Program-made: the position numbers and the translations under genes | Notes under the pieces: generated by a model | Told to the model about the DNA's origin: nothing | The model's database searches: none | What the model saw: the letters and a program-made list of their open reading frames with translations, nothing else | Shown here: positions 1 to 13,400 of the stretch, piece by piece | How the letters are laid out: every line of letters starts with the position of its first letter | How positions within the stretch are numbered: the stretch's first letter is position 1 | NCBI RefSeq assembly: GCF_050908995.1 | Contig: NC_135126.1 | Span: forward strand, 7,750,001-7,814,000 | Length of the DNA: 64,000 nucleotides | DNA from: Andrena cerasifolii | Taxonomy: Eukaryota > Arthropoda > Insecta > Hymenoptera > Andrenidae | Direction of reading: 5' to 3'

Positions 1-3000
1 AACGCGTTCCAGTGGAATCGCCCGCGGTTTTAATTGAATCCCGAGACAAAGGCGAGGGAAGAAGCTCGTCTTCGTCATCGAATGGGGTCGCCAGAACGTT
101 GATCTCCGAGGCCAGGCATCCCGGTTTCGCCCCTCAACAAGTTGCCACCCAATGAGCGTCGCGTGCGAATTGAAACATCCCCGAGAACGGACTTGTGCAC
201 GGCGCGAGGATCGCAAGTTCACGACTCCCGTGGTCAGAATCGATAGCTGGCTAACCGACGTGAACTTTCGGCCTGTTAATAATTCACCGCCGAAAGGCAG
301 ATTAGATCCAACGATTGTTAAGGGGGATTAAATCCCTGCGTGGAGCGTGCAAACCAGCGCGGAGCGGTTGAAGCTCTGCCGGTGAACAAGTCATTGTAGT
401 TTGGATACACTTGCGCCGGTGATTACAACGAGGCATCCCTGTTGCGTGATTAAATATTCGCGCAGCTTGTGCATGAAAATAGGGTAAAGGTCGCCCCCTC
501 CGAGTGGTGTATCGCTGTTTATCTATGGGGATAATGTAGGCCGATACGAGGTAGTCCTTTGTAGGAGCTATCAGAAGAGGGAGGGTCTATAAGTCTGCCC
601 TTTCACGCTGACAGCATTTATTGCTCAGATAGCGGTCACCTCGGATCGCGAGGATTATTCGAAATATAATCCTGTTCTCTGCACCAGTTTCCATATTTCG
701 TTCAGTCATTGTCTGATTTATACTGCCAGCAGGAAATATTCCAATATAAATTCTTGCCATAGCAGCTTTATATCTCTTTATTCTGCTACTGTAGCACTGG
801 CATTCCTGCGATTCCCCTAGATCGCCCGAAGCTTCCCCTCGCACGGCTACTTTATCCGTTTTTACCCTCTAATTTCCGCGGGGATGCGATATTCTCGGCG
901 AATCTTGCGGCCCGGGTAGCAGATTTTCATCGATCCCCATGCAAATGATGCGCGCATTAGGGGTTCTTACCGCGAAGGCGATCGGGACCGATGCCCCGGG
1001 GCAAAACAATGCGACCACAGGTCACGTCGGCGCGCAATACGCGTTTCCGTGTTTCGTCGTCGGACCAGCGACGCGATGTCACGAGACCCCCTGCCACCGC
1101 GCTTCACGGGAGGGATGGATTCCCAAGCCTGTACGTTCCTGTAATTTCATTAGCAATTGAAATTCCTTGGCGGGGCTACGAGCAGCGAGTTGCGTGCGAC
1201 CGATTTGCGGCGCGGTTATACGCTCCCGTGATTCGGTTTCGCCGTTTTACGAATTTGAATACTTACCGTCCGAGCGCGCGCGGGCTGCCGGCTCATCGCG
1301 ATGGTAATACGACCATCGGAACGGCGTATAAGTCGAGCATACTTTGTGTAACGGAATCCGGCGGCCAGCTGGGACACGGCATCCTCGTAAACGCTGCTTT
1401 CCTGAATATTAATGGCCACGGAACTTGATATGCGCCTCGTCGTTGCATTGGGAGGATATCTTTGCCCTAGCAACTACTCCCTGGTGCCTTGAATCAGTAG
1501 TATCGCAAGCTTTCAATCGAGGAAACGGAATTGCGGTATTATCGACGATGGAGGTGTTGTGGCGTGGAAGATCAAGTCGTATATGATCAACGACTAGTCT
1601 GAATTTGCCACACTCTTATGACAGGTTAAAATCACAAGAGCTCGCTGAATTTTTATTGTAATTGACGCGTAATAGATTTATTGTCAATAGTTACAAATGT
1701 ACTGTGAATACTATTGAAGCGTACAATTCTTAAGGTTTTGCTGAGTTCTTGAATCGTGTGATTCTGCTTACGCGTGATTGAGTTCTCGAATTGTCTGACT
1801 CTGATTAAGTGATATTGAATTCTGACATTCTGGTGTCGCGGTCGCTCGCAGGAAAACTAAAATTTCCCTCTCCAAGGAATTCGGCGAAACAGTGGTGGTT
1901 CCAGGAGGAGGGTTGAAAACGACTGATTGGCGTACGCGTATCGCGAAGAACAGTGGTGAGGGTGAAAATAGCGGGAGAAAATCTAAGTCCTAATCCCTCT
2001 GAACTTTCCAAATTGGCTGCGCTAATAGCCACGCTCAGTAGGCTTTACAATTGAGTTTTATTAAAAGTCCCGAGACTTCAGGGAAAAACCCTGACCATCG
2101 GCTAGATTACAACACAGCTTCTCTCAGCAGGAGGCATCGAGTCCGCGTGTTTCGGTCTATTAACGAGAAACTTAATACAGCGGATCGACGAGCGAAAAAT
2201 CGGGTCGACATCAAGCCAGAGTTCAATCTCGCTGGCACAGATTTTATTATTCAGCCGGCCGAGTAATTGCAATGAAATTAATTCGTATAGCATCGGGGCG
2301 GGCCGAACGACGTACAGGCCATTAAACACGCGGCCGGGTAACGCGAAAGAGCGGAAGCGACGCGACGCCCCGGCGTTGCACTGAAACGGTGCAGCGTCGT
2401 TGCACAGGACGAGTCGGTCGTTCGTCCTGGTCATGGAAGCCGCTGCTAATGGAGTACAACGAATTACTACTAATTAACGGGGGGATGCCGCGTGGCGCGT
2501 GACTCTGACCGTCACGTCACAAATCCCTGGATTTCCCTTCGAGGCCCGACGGCCAAGAAGTCCCGCCAGCATAATTAGAGTAATGTAGTCGTTGCAGGAC
2601 TGACGGGATCGCTCGTTGACCGCTCGTACCGCGTGCTCGCGAACTTATCGCGCGGTCTGCACGCGAGCCCCGTCCACTATCTTCGTCCATCGAATCGATT
2701 TACGATTATGCTGTTTGCCTGTGATTCTGGACGGTTCAATGACTGGGGATTTTCATTAGAAATGATGGGAAAGGGTGATAGGATCTTTGGTGATCGACGG
2801 ATGAATGGGATATTGTTCTGACTTGGAAAGGTTTTCTGTGTAGAAAGTTCCTGGAGCAGAATATTTTGTAGATCAACATCTATATTCTCGATACGGTTTT
2901 GGCTATCTCTGGGCAGGCTGTGAAACTTTAAAAGCACTCTGCTGTTTTTCGGCGGTGCGATCTTTAAGGCCATGCTTTGAACCTAGAATTCGGCTACCGT

Positions 3001-3680
3001 TACGAAGAGTGGCTCGCGTAAACGTAAAGTCTGCGGCGTAGAGCGAGCGATAGTGGGGTTAAAGTTTGCTGCACCAGTGTATTCTTAGCTTCGCCAGTCT
3101 GCGACATTCTTATGCAATAGGAGTCTCGACACTTAGCCATGCTATCGTCCTCAGCTTCTTCGGACTTTTACCTTGAAAAGACATCTCGCTGCAATCCCCA
3201 AACGTGGTCGAAATATTCCCAGCGTGAGCCACGAAGAAACTCCTCATCTTCGAGGCGGAAAAAAGTTTACGCTAAGAATCCCAGTGCACCAGAACCGAGC
3301 CTGAATGGCAGTTCTCTGGCTGGTGTACCGTGGCAGTCGGAGCTCAACTCGTAGGCACAGGCCCTCCCTCGTCCCTGAAATTATTCGTAATCTTCGAAGA
3401 GACGGGCGCAGGGTGGGCGGGTGGCGAGGAAAGGGTGGCTGGTCCACGAGACACGGTACACAGGGGCTGGAGAGGAGAAAGTTTCCGCGATGACGATCGC
3501 CCCGCGGAAGGGAGGGAGAGAGAGGCCGCGCTCCCGAGCTTCCCCCCGCGTTTCCTCTGGCAGCACCACCGGCTACAACCCTCGCGGCCTGCACGCCCGA
3601 ACAATGGAAACAATACATTGAAATGAGAAAGTTGGTTTGCATTGTCGGACAACTGCGGCGACGCGCAGGGGACGCTGGCG

Positions 3681-3710
3681 TGCGTCTGTCTGTCTGTCTG
3701 TCTGTCTTCC
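3681..3710. repeat. GTCT/TCTG tetranucleotide microsatellite
   Basis: About six tandem GTCT units open a pyrimidine-rich stretch that continues to about 3930. It is simple-sequence DNA in the presumed first intron. Open frames through it on both strands are compositional artefacts. Confidence 0.8.
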
Positions 3711-5257
3711 TTCAACCAACCCTCGTCTCTGTCCCGCGAGTCCGTTTCTCCCTCCTCGTCCCTCTGCCTTTTACCCTTTGTCTCTGTCGGCCTTCTACGT
3801 TCCTACGTACGTGGGCTCGATTCTGCTCCTGCTCTCTCTTTTTCTCTCGCCCGCTGGCACCCACCTCCCCTCTGCCGCTGCCGTTTTCCCAGTGCGCGCT
3901 TCCTTCTCGTTTTTTTCCTCCGCGAAAAGAGACGTGCCCGCCTCGTTTCCCATCGCCCGGCTGAAAGAAAGGATTGTAAACCGCCGGATGAGCTGCGGAT
4001 TCCGGAATGGGGACTGCTCCATTCGACGCGAGGGGGAGAGGGTTTCCTCGTGGCGCGCGAGCCCCGACCATCCCGGAACGCGCGCATCAGCAATTAGTCG
4101 GCGAGATATCTCCCTCTTCCCGGAGCATTTTAATAAGTTAATCGGGTCGGCCGGCTCCCCTGGTCCCCGTCGTTGCCCATATGCCAGTCGTTGTACCGTT
4201 CAGCCGGACCGGGGTAGGCCGATCCACGACGAATATGGAATTTTTAAGATGTTTCCCTATTGGCGGAATTCGAGTGGAGATACTTTTTAGACAATACCCC
4301 TCAGGGAAACAATAACCGCGGCACAATAACCCTCGCGTATCTTCCCCTTCCTCGATCCTCTCCCTTCCTGCTGAATGAACACTTCGCGTGCGCGGTCTTT
4401 TAAGTGTTCTATTCACGTTCCTGACCGTTCGTTGCCGTATCGACGACACGAGGGCCGTTTCGAGCATTATGCTCGATCAGGCGGGATGTTTTCCCTCGTC
4501 GACGCGATAACCACGAAATTATGGCCGCTTGCTCTCGTGCGTTCCGCCCGGCCGAGAGATAAAAGTATCGTGCCACAGCAAATCACGGGGCGAATTATAA
4601 ATTTCGGGGACAGGGTGGTTTAATCTGTCGGGCTCGTGCACGAGCTACTCCACGTCAAAACGAATAGGTGAAAAATTTAGTTTCACCGATTCTCTTCAAA
4701 ATTACAGCATTTGTCGATAACCATGCAAAAACAAAGTATACTAAATTTCAACGGCCTGCGTCAAATAGTTTTCGAAATATTTAATGTTAAAGTTTCGAAA
4801 ATTCAAACAAAATCGGCTGACGCGGCATCATTTAAACTGTAATATCTCGGTCATTTTTAAAGATAATGCCACTGTCTTGTGTTCATTTTAAAGCTGAAGG
4901 AATGCTTTCTCGAAACGTATATAGAATATTTTGTTTATTGTTAATAAACTTAACAGTAATGGATGCCAAAGTTTTAAATCTCGATTTGACGTCGTTCCCA
5001 CCCACGGTCAGGCTTAAAAAAAATACCATTCGATTCGTTAAGTCTTCAACTAACAAATGCCTTTTTCAAAAGAGTAGAGAGATTTTGGGAACAGTTAATA
5101 AAAAAATAAAACTTACGACAGTGCACACCGCTTGGAACTACACGGATACCAAGGTCAGTCCGCACGCACGCGTTTTCAAAACAAAAGCCTAGCGTAGGGA
5201 AGTATTTATATACGAGGGGTTAAAACAAATTTTTCTTTCAGTATTTTCGGTATTCTC

Positions 5258-5336
5258 GAGAAAAATAGTAGGAATATCTGCTACCCACTATTGCTAATCT
5301 TTTATATGGTGTGCAGATATTCCTACTATTTTTCTC
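5258..5336. repeat. Perfect 24-bp inverted repeat with 31-nt loop
   Basis: The arms at 5258-5281 and 5313-5336 are perfect reverse complements (core TAGTAGGAATATCTGC) and would form a 24-bp stem with a 31-nt loop in RNA or single-stranded DNA. It sits at the edge of an AT-rich island (4650-5220) that resembles degenerate transposon DNA. It could be the end of a short inverted-repeat element or a hairpin RNA precursor; the sequence alone does not decide. Confidence 0.75.
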
Positions 5337-8300
5337 TTATGAAGAACCGTCTGAGTACTTGCGAAAATGCCAGTCTGGCAACAAAGTCGTAGAGATTTCA
5401 CCGTCGTCAATGGTTCGCGAAATTATTACACGGCGCGATGGACGCGCAAGGCCAAGCGCTGAAGGATTACAGAAATTTACTCGGAGCGATAGCAATTTGG
5501 CCAGGAAAAGGGTGGGGGGAAACCACAAATCACAGGCCCGATGCCCGACGATCATTCATATTTCACCGGCGGCCGTTCCCGTCGCGTTTCATTTTTTAGG
5601 CGGGCCGGATTAAAGTTTAATTTTAATTCGTCGCCCGTAGTTTCGACTGCGTGTCGCGACCCCCCTGGTCTGGTCGGCGCGCCGCGCCCGCGAAAAGCGA
5701 GCCGCGCGGTGGAAAAAAAAAGGGGGAAAGGAAAACGCATCGAGGAAAGTGGCACGAAAACTTTGATCACGAGCCATTAATAACGCGGCCGGTAACGTGA
5801 ATCGCAGCCAGACCTAAAAGGTCGGAAGCGGAGTGGTCATTCGAGCACGGTTAAAAGAAGAATCGCGTGGAGGAGGCGGACTCGCTGCTCTGACAGCGGG
5901 AGGGAGAGAGGATGGTGTGGGGATCGGGAGTTTGAGGCTCCAAGGGATGTTGACGCAAAGCATTACGCAGATGGTCGATGGACGACGGTTGTGTCTCGTC
6001 TCTCGAACAGCCAACAGAGAAGCAGAAGTGTACAGCTTCAGAGGCTCTCTCCCGATGACGTCGAGGGTTGACTAAGGTTAGGCCACTCGACGTGGATCGC
6101 GTGTACAACTCGGGGGGGACGGGGGAGGATGGGAACGGGGCTAGGGGGTGGGACGGTGAACGCGCAAACATTCACATGCGTGCCTGAGAGTGTAGCACGG
6201 ACACGCGCGTCTCCGCAACCCCCGGTCCCTTTTCCACTGTTACGGCCGCATCGCCGAGTACGCCCCGAAGAGGAAGAGAGAGTCCTCGAGCGCCGTGGCA
6301 GGGTGGCGGTTTGCTGGGGGTACAGAGGAACCGGGCGAAGGGGAGACGTTCCTCGTTCATTCTGTCCTCCTCCAGCTCGGCGTCTATTGTTTAGTTATTC
6401 TGATGAGCCAGTGCATTTCAAATACACTCGAGGACGGGCCATTATATCGAGGAACACACCGCTTCCTTTCGCGGACCAGCCTCGTACACGCGTCCCACCC
6501 CTGCTCGCGTCTTCTGTACCGAGCGAGCGACAGGTCCTCGAATCTGGACATTTTGATACGCGGTTAATTGGACGGAACCACCGGAGATAAATCAAAGGCG
6601 TGGGTGGCATGCATGCAGAGGGTTGCATCGGTATATAGGCTTTGTCGAGCCTCGTTGATTCTTGAGCATAAACGACTGCGAGGGATCGAGGGTGGGTACG
6701 CCGGGTGAAAGGATTTTGGTGGCGGTGCAGCGAGCTTGGGGCACGCTTCCTCTTTTTTTTGGAAGAAGCTGGGAAGGTTTTTCGTACACACGAAGTTCGC
6801 AGAGAGACTATTCGTTACATTTCTTGGTAGACAGAATTCAAAAAAGGTTAAAGACTATGCTGAACCTGTCCCAGGGCTCTTGACTCCCGACAATGAATCG
6901 CGCCACTGATTTCGCTCTCCTTTTCCTCTAAATCTTCGCCGTGCTCTTTCCACCTTGCGCACAAAGAAAGTATAAAATTCGACGAGGCTGGGAAACCGAT
7001 GAGAAGCGGACAGGGATCTCGCTCTGTGCGCTTGCTCGATAGTTTTGCTCGCTCCACGGTAATAATGCTGTCGATGGAAGCAGGCACGAAGGTTGGCGGC
7101 GTTTTTTTTTCTCCCTTTCCCCCGCCAGCTCTTTGTTTTTATTCCACTAGGAGCGGAAACGGTGAATAGCAGGTACAGAGGAAGCGCGTTTTATTCGATC
7201 AAAAGCGTGTTTTCTCCTGTTAGCGTGCGATTATCCGTCGTTATTCGAAATTAAAAAATACCGCTCCGCGAGAGCTCTTCGATTTTTTCTTTTATTCCTC
7301 ACCCTGGGCAAATGCTGTTACCAGGATACTTGATTTCCTCCATGTTAATCCGGATTATCAGCTCCAAGAGGCGAGTCTGGGAAGTTGAAAATATGGAAAT
7401 TTCTCGTAAACATGAATTTCAATCGATCCTCCCAACCAGCTCGCATCTTCCGCTTACTTTCCCAATTCACCCATCCACTTTTTCGTCGTGCTTTTTCATA
7501 CATTAATCAGGATTGCTCAGCGGCTGGTTTAAGACACTAACAGCAACTTGTGAATAGCTAAAGCTCCAGACATTGTTTCCCATTTCTATACCTCGGGGCT
7601 GCCACTTGCGATTCGAGACGTTCCAGCCGCGGTGCGTTTAATTGAACATCGAATCAAGGGGAATGGTGGGAGAGGGTGGAGGAGCAGGGCGGGGTGGCTG
7701 GCCGACGTGCATCTGACGTAATAGGAAATTAAGTTACCTTTGTAATGCGAAATGAACTCCTTGGGGCGAGGAAATATAAAATTACGTTTATGGCGCGGGC
7801 TTTCCTCTTTCCTTCGGTAGGAAAAATTGTTGCGGGTGCCGAGGGGTGCGTGGGGGCATAAGGTATTACCCTCCGCACGGAGCGAGAGATACCGTGGTAA
7901 AAGGGAAGTCGGAGGCTAGCTGCTAGAGGAATCTCGGAAGAGAATATGGCGGACGGTGAAGTCCTCCTCCGAATAATACGGCCCTCGCCGGAAGATGCTA
8001 CAATTTCCTTTCCGCTGGTCGGGGCCGTGGGGTAGCGAGGGTGGAACGATCACTTTCAAGATCGTAGTGCAGGTCACGGTTCCAAGTGCGTCTTGGAAAC
8101 AATCTCAGCGGAAAGGAGGGAATTCTTGGTGCCCCCTGCCCGACCGTGGTGGAAATTCTTCGTTATTTGCCAAGTCCGCCCGCGTCTCCCGCGGACGAGG
8201 ATCGTCGTGTCGGGGACACGAGCTCCCGCCACCGAGGGGGAAGTTAATTAACGCTGACTTCATCGTTGGCGGAAATGTTAGGTGAAAAGAAGCTGCCACC

Positions 8301-9452
8301 GGGAAGAAGGATTCGTCTTCTTTTGCTTTGCTTTGGACCGCGGTTACGCTGGGCAACGTCTTCCTCGGCAATTGCGGTTCCCACGGACCTTCCATCTCCT
8401 CGTAAATTCGATTCGATCGTTTAACGCGCGTCCGTGCAGCCCAGCGTACCGACGCGATTCCCCCGAGCTCGCAATTTCTGCCGATGGCTGCGGCTTATTC
8501 GGGGAAGTTTCGGGGGCCACGCGCGCGTCCATCAGACGTTATTAACTGAAACGTTACGGGAGACGAGTAGCAGCGGATGGGCGGCTATATTCGTTGCACG
8601 TTCCTACGTGTATCCTCTGTGCACTTCGTTGGGCCGGCTTCCAGATGGGCAATGTCGGATGGAATGCGGGATACATCCGCGCGTAGGCACCGGCATTCCT
8701 ACTTAAATCAACATAACTCGGGTGATGAATGGTTAACGGGGCTGGAGGGGGACGCAATGCGCTCCATTTATGGAAGCTATTACGGCCGAATTTCAGCGTT
8801 AAATGTGTGATTTATGGCCGGCCGTATTATCTTCGTTCATGTCCCGTCCACGATACAGTCCACCCTCGCCCTTCCCACCCAGTGGCGATCCCGGCGACCG
8901 TGTCAACCCTGCGCAACCCATCCCCGCGGTCCTATTCCTGAAAATTACTTTGAACTCGGCAAGCCAGGCGAAAAAATTCATCAACCGGTGTCCGCGCGCT
9001 GCGACCATGATTAATGTCTTTCTAACTGCCGATTGAAACAGTAAGGAAAATTTATTTTCTCCCCCTCCACTCTCACCCGAGGTCGGAAGCCCGGGAATGA
9101 AGAGGGGTCGAGCAGGTAAACACGGACTGGTGGCTGCACGCGTTCAATTCGCTGCCTGTAGAAGTCTGTTTATGATATCTGTTTCCGTATCCCTTTTAAG
9201 GGGTAATGAGATTGTAGAGCCCGGAAAAGCAGCCTAATTTTCAGAATTTTTTTATGCGAGTGTAGTGAATGGAATACAAATTCTGTTTGAAGAGCTTTAT
9301 TGTACATAGCTTGAAGTATGATCGCAATTTAATTTTAATTCTTTTAATACCAATTAGTGGTGCCACAGCTCAACAAAAGAAGTTTTTTCTGGAAAACAGT
9401 TTTCCGCGGCCGGAAAGATTTCTTCTTCAATTTTTTACCTAGAACAAAATAC

Positions 9453-9653
9453 CAAAAAATTTGGAGTTCTATGTACGATTATCTCGGGAAGTACCCGAGG
9501 AAATTAAGAAGTAATGATTTTTGTAACAATGGTGAGTGATCGAACAAATGCTTTTAACAATTTCAATCACGCACAATTCTTACAAATATCGTTACTTTTT
9601 AATTTCCCAGTGTACTTCCCGAGATAATCTTATACAGAACTCCAGACTTTTTG
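9453..9653. repeat. Imperfect inverted repeat, probable DNA-transposon remnant
   Basis: A left arm at about 9453-9532 and a right arm at about 9575-9653 are diverged reverse complements. Both contain the block ATTATCTCGGGAAGTAC and GGAGTTCT. The surrounding AT-rich island at about 9240-9900 contrasts with the CpG-rich flanks. No transposase reading frame and no clean target duplication were found, so the superfamily is not assigned. The Ig1 exon begins only about 180 bases after the island. Confidence 0.6.
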
Positions 9654-10081
9654 AAAATCTGGTGAGTCAGTCATATTTCGCATTCGAACACACAAAATTC
9701 GTCCATTGACACTATTCCCCTATCTCTAATAGTTCTCGAGATATTCCACAAAAATGATTTTTCAACCCTAACTTTGAACGCAGTTTTCACCCCCGAAATA
9801 TGAAAACGGGGAAAAATAAAAAACACATATTTCTTATTTTTCGGTCCTCTATAACATATCCAAAAATCAAAATGCTCGGAGGCGGACACCTAAAATACTC
9901 TGCTTGTCAGTCTTATTTCTACCGTCGAGTGGGACACACAAACAGAAAGCCTGTGTCGTATTTTATCAACAGTGTCCTCTTTTACCCAAAGCTCGCTCTG
10001 TCTATTCGGACAAGTAATCTCTCTTACCAGTGGGACCATTCTGGGACCCATTCTGACTATAGTTGTCCCGTTTCGTTGCAG

Positions 10082-10402
10082 GTTGCAGTGCCTCGTACGA
10101 GATGCAGGGACCGAACTTCGTGTCCGAGCCACCGTCGCGGGTGGAGTTCACGAACGTGAACGGTGGCCGAGTGGACTGCATAGTCAGAGGAAATCCGGCG
10201 CCCAGCGTCGACTGGCTGGCAGCGGACGGCGGCAGCATAACGAGTATCCCCGGAATCAGACACGTCCTTGGCAACGGGACCATCCACTTCCCCGGATTCG
10301 AGGCCGAGGTGTTCCGGCAGGACGTCCACTGGGCCATTTATAAGTGTTCCGCCGTCAACAGCGTCGGCGCCATCGTTAGCAGAGACGTCACTGTCAGAGC
10401 AG
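10082..10402 (+). CDS. Dscam2: Dscam2 exon encoding Ig1
   Basis: This 321-nt exon (phase 1 in, phase 1 out) encodes the whole first Ig domain. The acceptor is TTTCGTTGCAG and the donor GCAG|GTACGC. The protein opens GCSASYEMQ followed by GPNFVSEPPSRVEF. The B-strand cysteine is in RVDCIVRGNP, the core tryptophan in SVDWLAADG, and the F-strand cysteine in AIYKCSAVNS. It ends SRDVTVRA, the typical Dscam Ig1 ending. One N-glycosylation sequon, NGT, is present. In Dscam proteins Ig1-Ig4 fold into a horseshoe at the membrane-distal tip that takes part in homophilic binding. The two leading bases complete a codon from an unseen upstream exon carrying the signal peptide. Confidence 0.95.
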
Positions 10403-13400
10403 GTACGCCAACTTCTTGCTCGTTATCTGCATTATGCTGTCTCCCCGCTGTGTCACCGCCTTTCTCAACCGTTCCCTGTCAGCCCCGCCGCGACTCACGG
10501 ACCCACGGCTCTTATCCCGCGAGCCGAGCCACCTATCCGTTCGATTCCAGTGATTCGTGTAAGAACACGCTGTCGCGTGTCGCGATATTTTGATGAATGG
10601 TACAACCCCGTCGATATGGATATATCTATCATTCCCTTCTTCCGTCATCTCTGCTCCACTTTTGTTAGAATGCGTTCGAGCACGGTCTGCGTGCGGCGGA
10701 CAAGTTTGAAACGGTTGAGGAAACTCGTTTCGCGTTGAGGGGGATAGTTCTCGGAGGTTCGTTTTACATTAAACATCGGTCCCGCGGTCGCGAGTTCCTC
10801 CTCGGACGGAATAATTCATTCCCCGCGATCGGAGGGTAGTACGTCTTCGGCGATATGAAATATTTATTCCCAACGGGTCCGTGATTTGCTTCGTGCCATC
10901 CACGGCCCCCGTGGCGCACCTGGTCGCGCTCCGTTTCTGGGGCTGACGCGTCTCCGGGAGGAGGACGAACGAGTGGAATGTAATTCATAGTTTGTCGATA
11001 GTTTGTCGGCCGAATCCGTCGACGGCCGAGCGGGGAGAGTTTGCCTTCGCTCGCGAGCCCGTGAGACTCTTTCCTCGTGGCGCGCGATTGTAACCCCGGG
11101 ATCGATCGGCGGAATTATTTAAATTCCCCTCGTGGAACGGCGACGACAAAGGAGGAGAGGCAGTCTTATCGGGGCTCGGTTTCCAACGACGTCGTACTTT
11201 CTGCCGCGGATAAGCTCGTCTTGGTAGGGGAAAGAACATTCACGGGCGCGTTGTTTCTTCCCGCTGTTTTATCGGACGCTGCTCAAAAACCGAGCTCCCC
11301 GACAGGATCCGGCGTGCGGAGGGAGGCGAGGGGCGGGTGGGAAGATACCGAAGGCAGCAACGATGGATGGAGCAAAAGCTTGGGTGTCTCCGCGAGCCGC
11401 CTTAAAAATAGAGCTTCCTCCGGGCCAACGAACCGGAAGATATCTTATCGACCTAATATGCCCGTAAATCATCGTCGCGTGAACGCAGCCCATACCTTTT
11501 CAGATTCATGCCAGCTACCTCTGCCGCGTCAGCTTCTGCTCTTCTCCTCCTGCATCCACCGTTCGTGTCTTCGCGTTCGCGGTGTCCCTTTTTGCAACGT
11601 GTCCCTTCGAACCGATTCGCCCCGACTTCGCTGATTCCGTTCTTTCCCGAGGGCGAGGGAACCGTCTCCTTCGTAGCGGACACGTGTGTATCCCTTCCGA
11701 GCGAAATGGATACGATTACGCGCGCGTGCTCCCGTAGGCTTACGTATGCGGTGGAACAGCCGCGCTGGCTGCTGACTAGGCTGGATATGCGAATCGAATA
11801 ACAACAATGGAGGGTTCCAGCTTCCGTTTTCCCGGGCTACCGTCGCCTAACTGGTGCCAGCTATCTCGACTCGTGATCGAAGACACGTACGCCTGGACCA
11901 TCCGTCGGACGTGTCGCGCCTCCACGGTGACGAGATTTTACGGGGGCACCGGAGCGAACGAGCTGTAGAGCGAGCTCGTTGGACCGTCACTTCCGTATCC
12001 TCCCGTGAGATACGCGTCCCCGAAGCGAATCGCGCAGGAAATAAGGGTAACTGGGCTGATAAAGGGCTGCGCGTCGGAAGGGAGGCCCGTGTTTAACGAT
12101 TACCCTCCGCCGAGGGCTTGATGTGTGTACGCCGAGGTGCATGGCAAGGGTGAGGATATTTGACCTGGCCGTTTAATTCGAATGGTTTCGGCTCTTTACG
12201 GTCGCTCGATTCGCTTCATTAGATTCCATACACAGGGGGCTGGAAAATTGCGCGGAATGTCGAGGTTGGGTCATTTAAATATCCCATTAAGTTTATGAAA
12301 TCCGAAGGCGCGGATATTGCCGTTTTACCCAGCTGGAGGATAAACAATGCCCGTAGCTTTTCAAAGATTAAACGCGCGCACAGGAACCCGGTTCCTTTGG
12401 GTTGAAGTTTAATCCATCCCGGCGTTCCTAGTCCCTTTCTTCTTTAACGGACTATTTAAAGTACGTCCACTCCGTGGCCAAAGAAGTTAATTAAGGTGCT
12501 TGGCGGAGGAAATTACACGCTGGCAAGAAGCACCCGGCTTTCGATAATAAAGTAAAAATTACTTGCGCCTCCTTTAAGGCACTCCATAGCCGGGGCATTG
12601 TTAATCCTTCTGGCAAGCTCGCGTCGTTATTCCGCCGGGACAATGATAGTTTCTTTGGGGCACGACCAATGGGGTTTAGACGAAATTCAACGGGTCTGGG
12701 GATGGGGCAAAGTGGGTGGAGAGGTAAGAAACAGGACCGGGAAGACGGCGAAGCCGAATGAATATCCGCGACAGTAAAAAGTAGACTCCCAACGAGTGGA
12801 CCGTCTGGTTGACGAGACACCACCATTTAATGCTAGCTTTCCGCGGTGCTCGCCGCGAGAATACGCCTCGAAGAAACGGGTCGGAAGTTTAACGACGTTT
12901 GTGGAAAAACAACGGCCACGCCGCATTGTTTCGCGCTCCTAGTCGATCTCTCTTGGACGTTTCTTTTCTTCCCGTTTCACTCGGACACAATGTATAAACA
13001 GACTTATTCTTCCTTGTAAATTACGTTGTTCCGATTTAATTTCGCAGCGCCACCGCCGCGCTTGTAACGAGAAATCTTAACGATCGCCATCAGCGTTCGG
13101 TTAACCAGCGCTGGGCCGAGTGGATGTTTGCTCCTGTCGCTGAAAATTTCATCGTACGATTGTTTCCCTTACCGCGAGCCTCGATCGACGGTACCGCTTA
13201 CCTTTGGGCCACGAGATGTCGACGAAGAATCGACACCGGCGTGGCGGATCAAAAGAGGACTCGTTTAGAGCTCAATCTCGATATCTACATCGCGTTTCTT
13301 CGAGCCCATAGAAACTGAAAAGTACCCGAGAAAAGTCTCGCGCGACTCGGCTTCTCCTTTATCTACCTCTCCTAAAGTCACCGGAATCGTTGTCGCCTTT

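Larger units (their letters stand above)
1..10081. other. Upstream or first-intron DNA, no exon recognised
   Basis: Ten kilobases precede the Ig1 exon. The Ig1 exon starts in phase 1, so a coding exon with the signal peptide must lie upstream, but no ATG-hydrophobic-stretch-donor combination here is convincing. The region is mostly CpG-rich unique DNA. It holds a GTCT tract near 3680-3710 within a pyrimidine-rich stretch, an AT-rich island at 4650-5340 that looks like degenerate transposon DNA and ends in a 24-bp inverted repeat, and a second AT-rich inverted-repeat island at 9240-9900. No tRNA or rRNA was seen. Most likely this is the long first intron of the gene. Confidence 0.5.

Noticed and set aside
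3637..4290. 217-codon plus-strand open frame and overlapping frames
   Set aside because: Low-complexity Ser/Pro/Leu sequence from a CT-rich tract; several frames are open at once, with no domain.
4902..4990. Candidate signal-peptide exon (MLSRNVYRIFCLLLINLTVM)
   Set aside because: It lies in an AT-rich transposon-like island, and the only nearby GT (AAAG|TTTT context) is not a plausible phase-1 donor.
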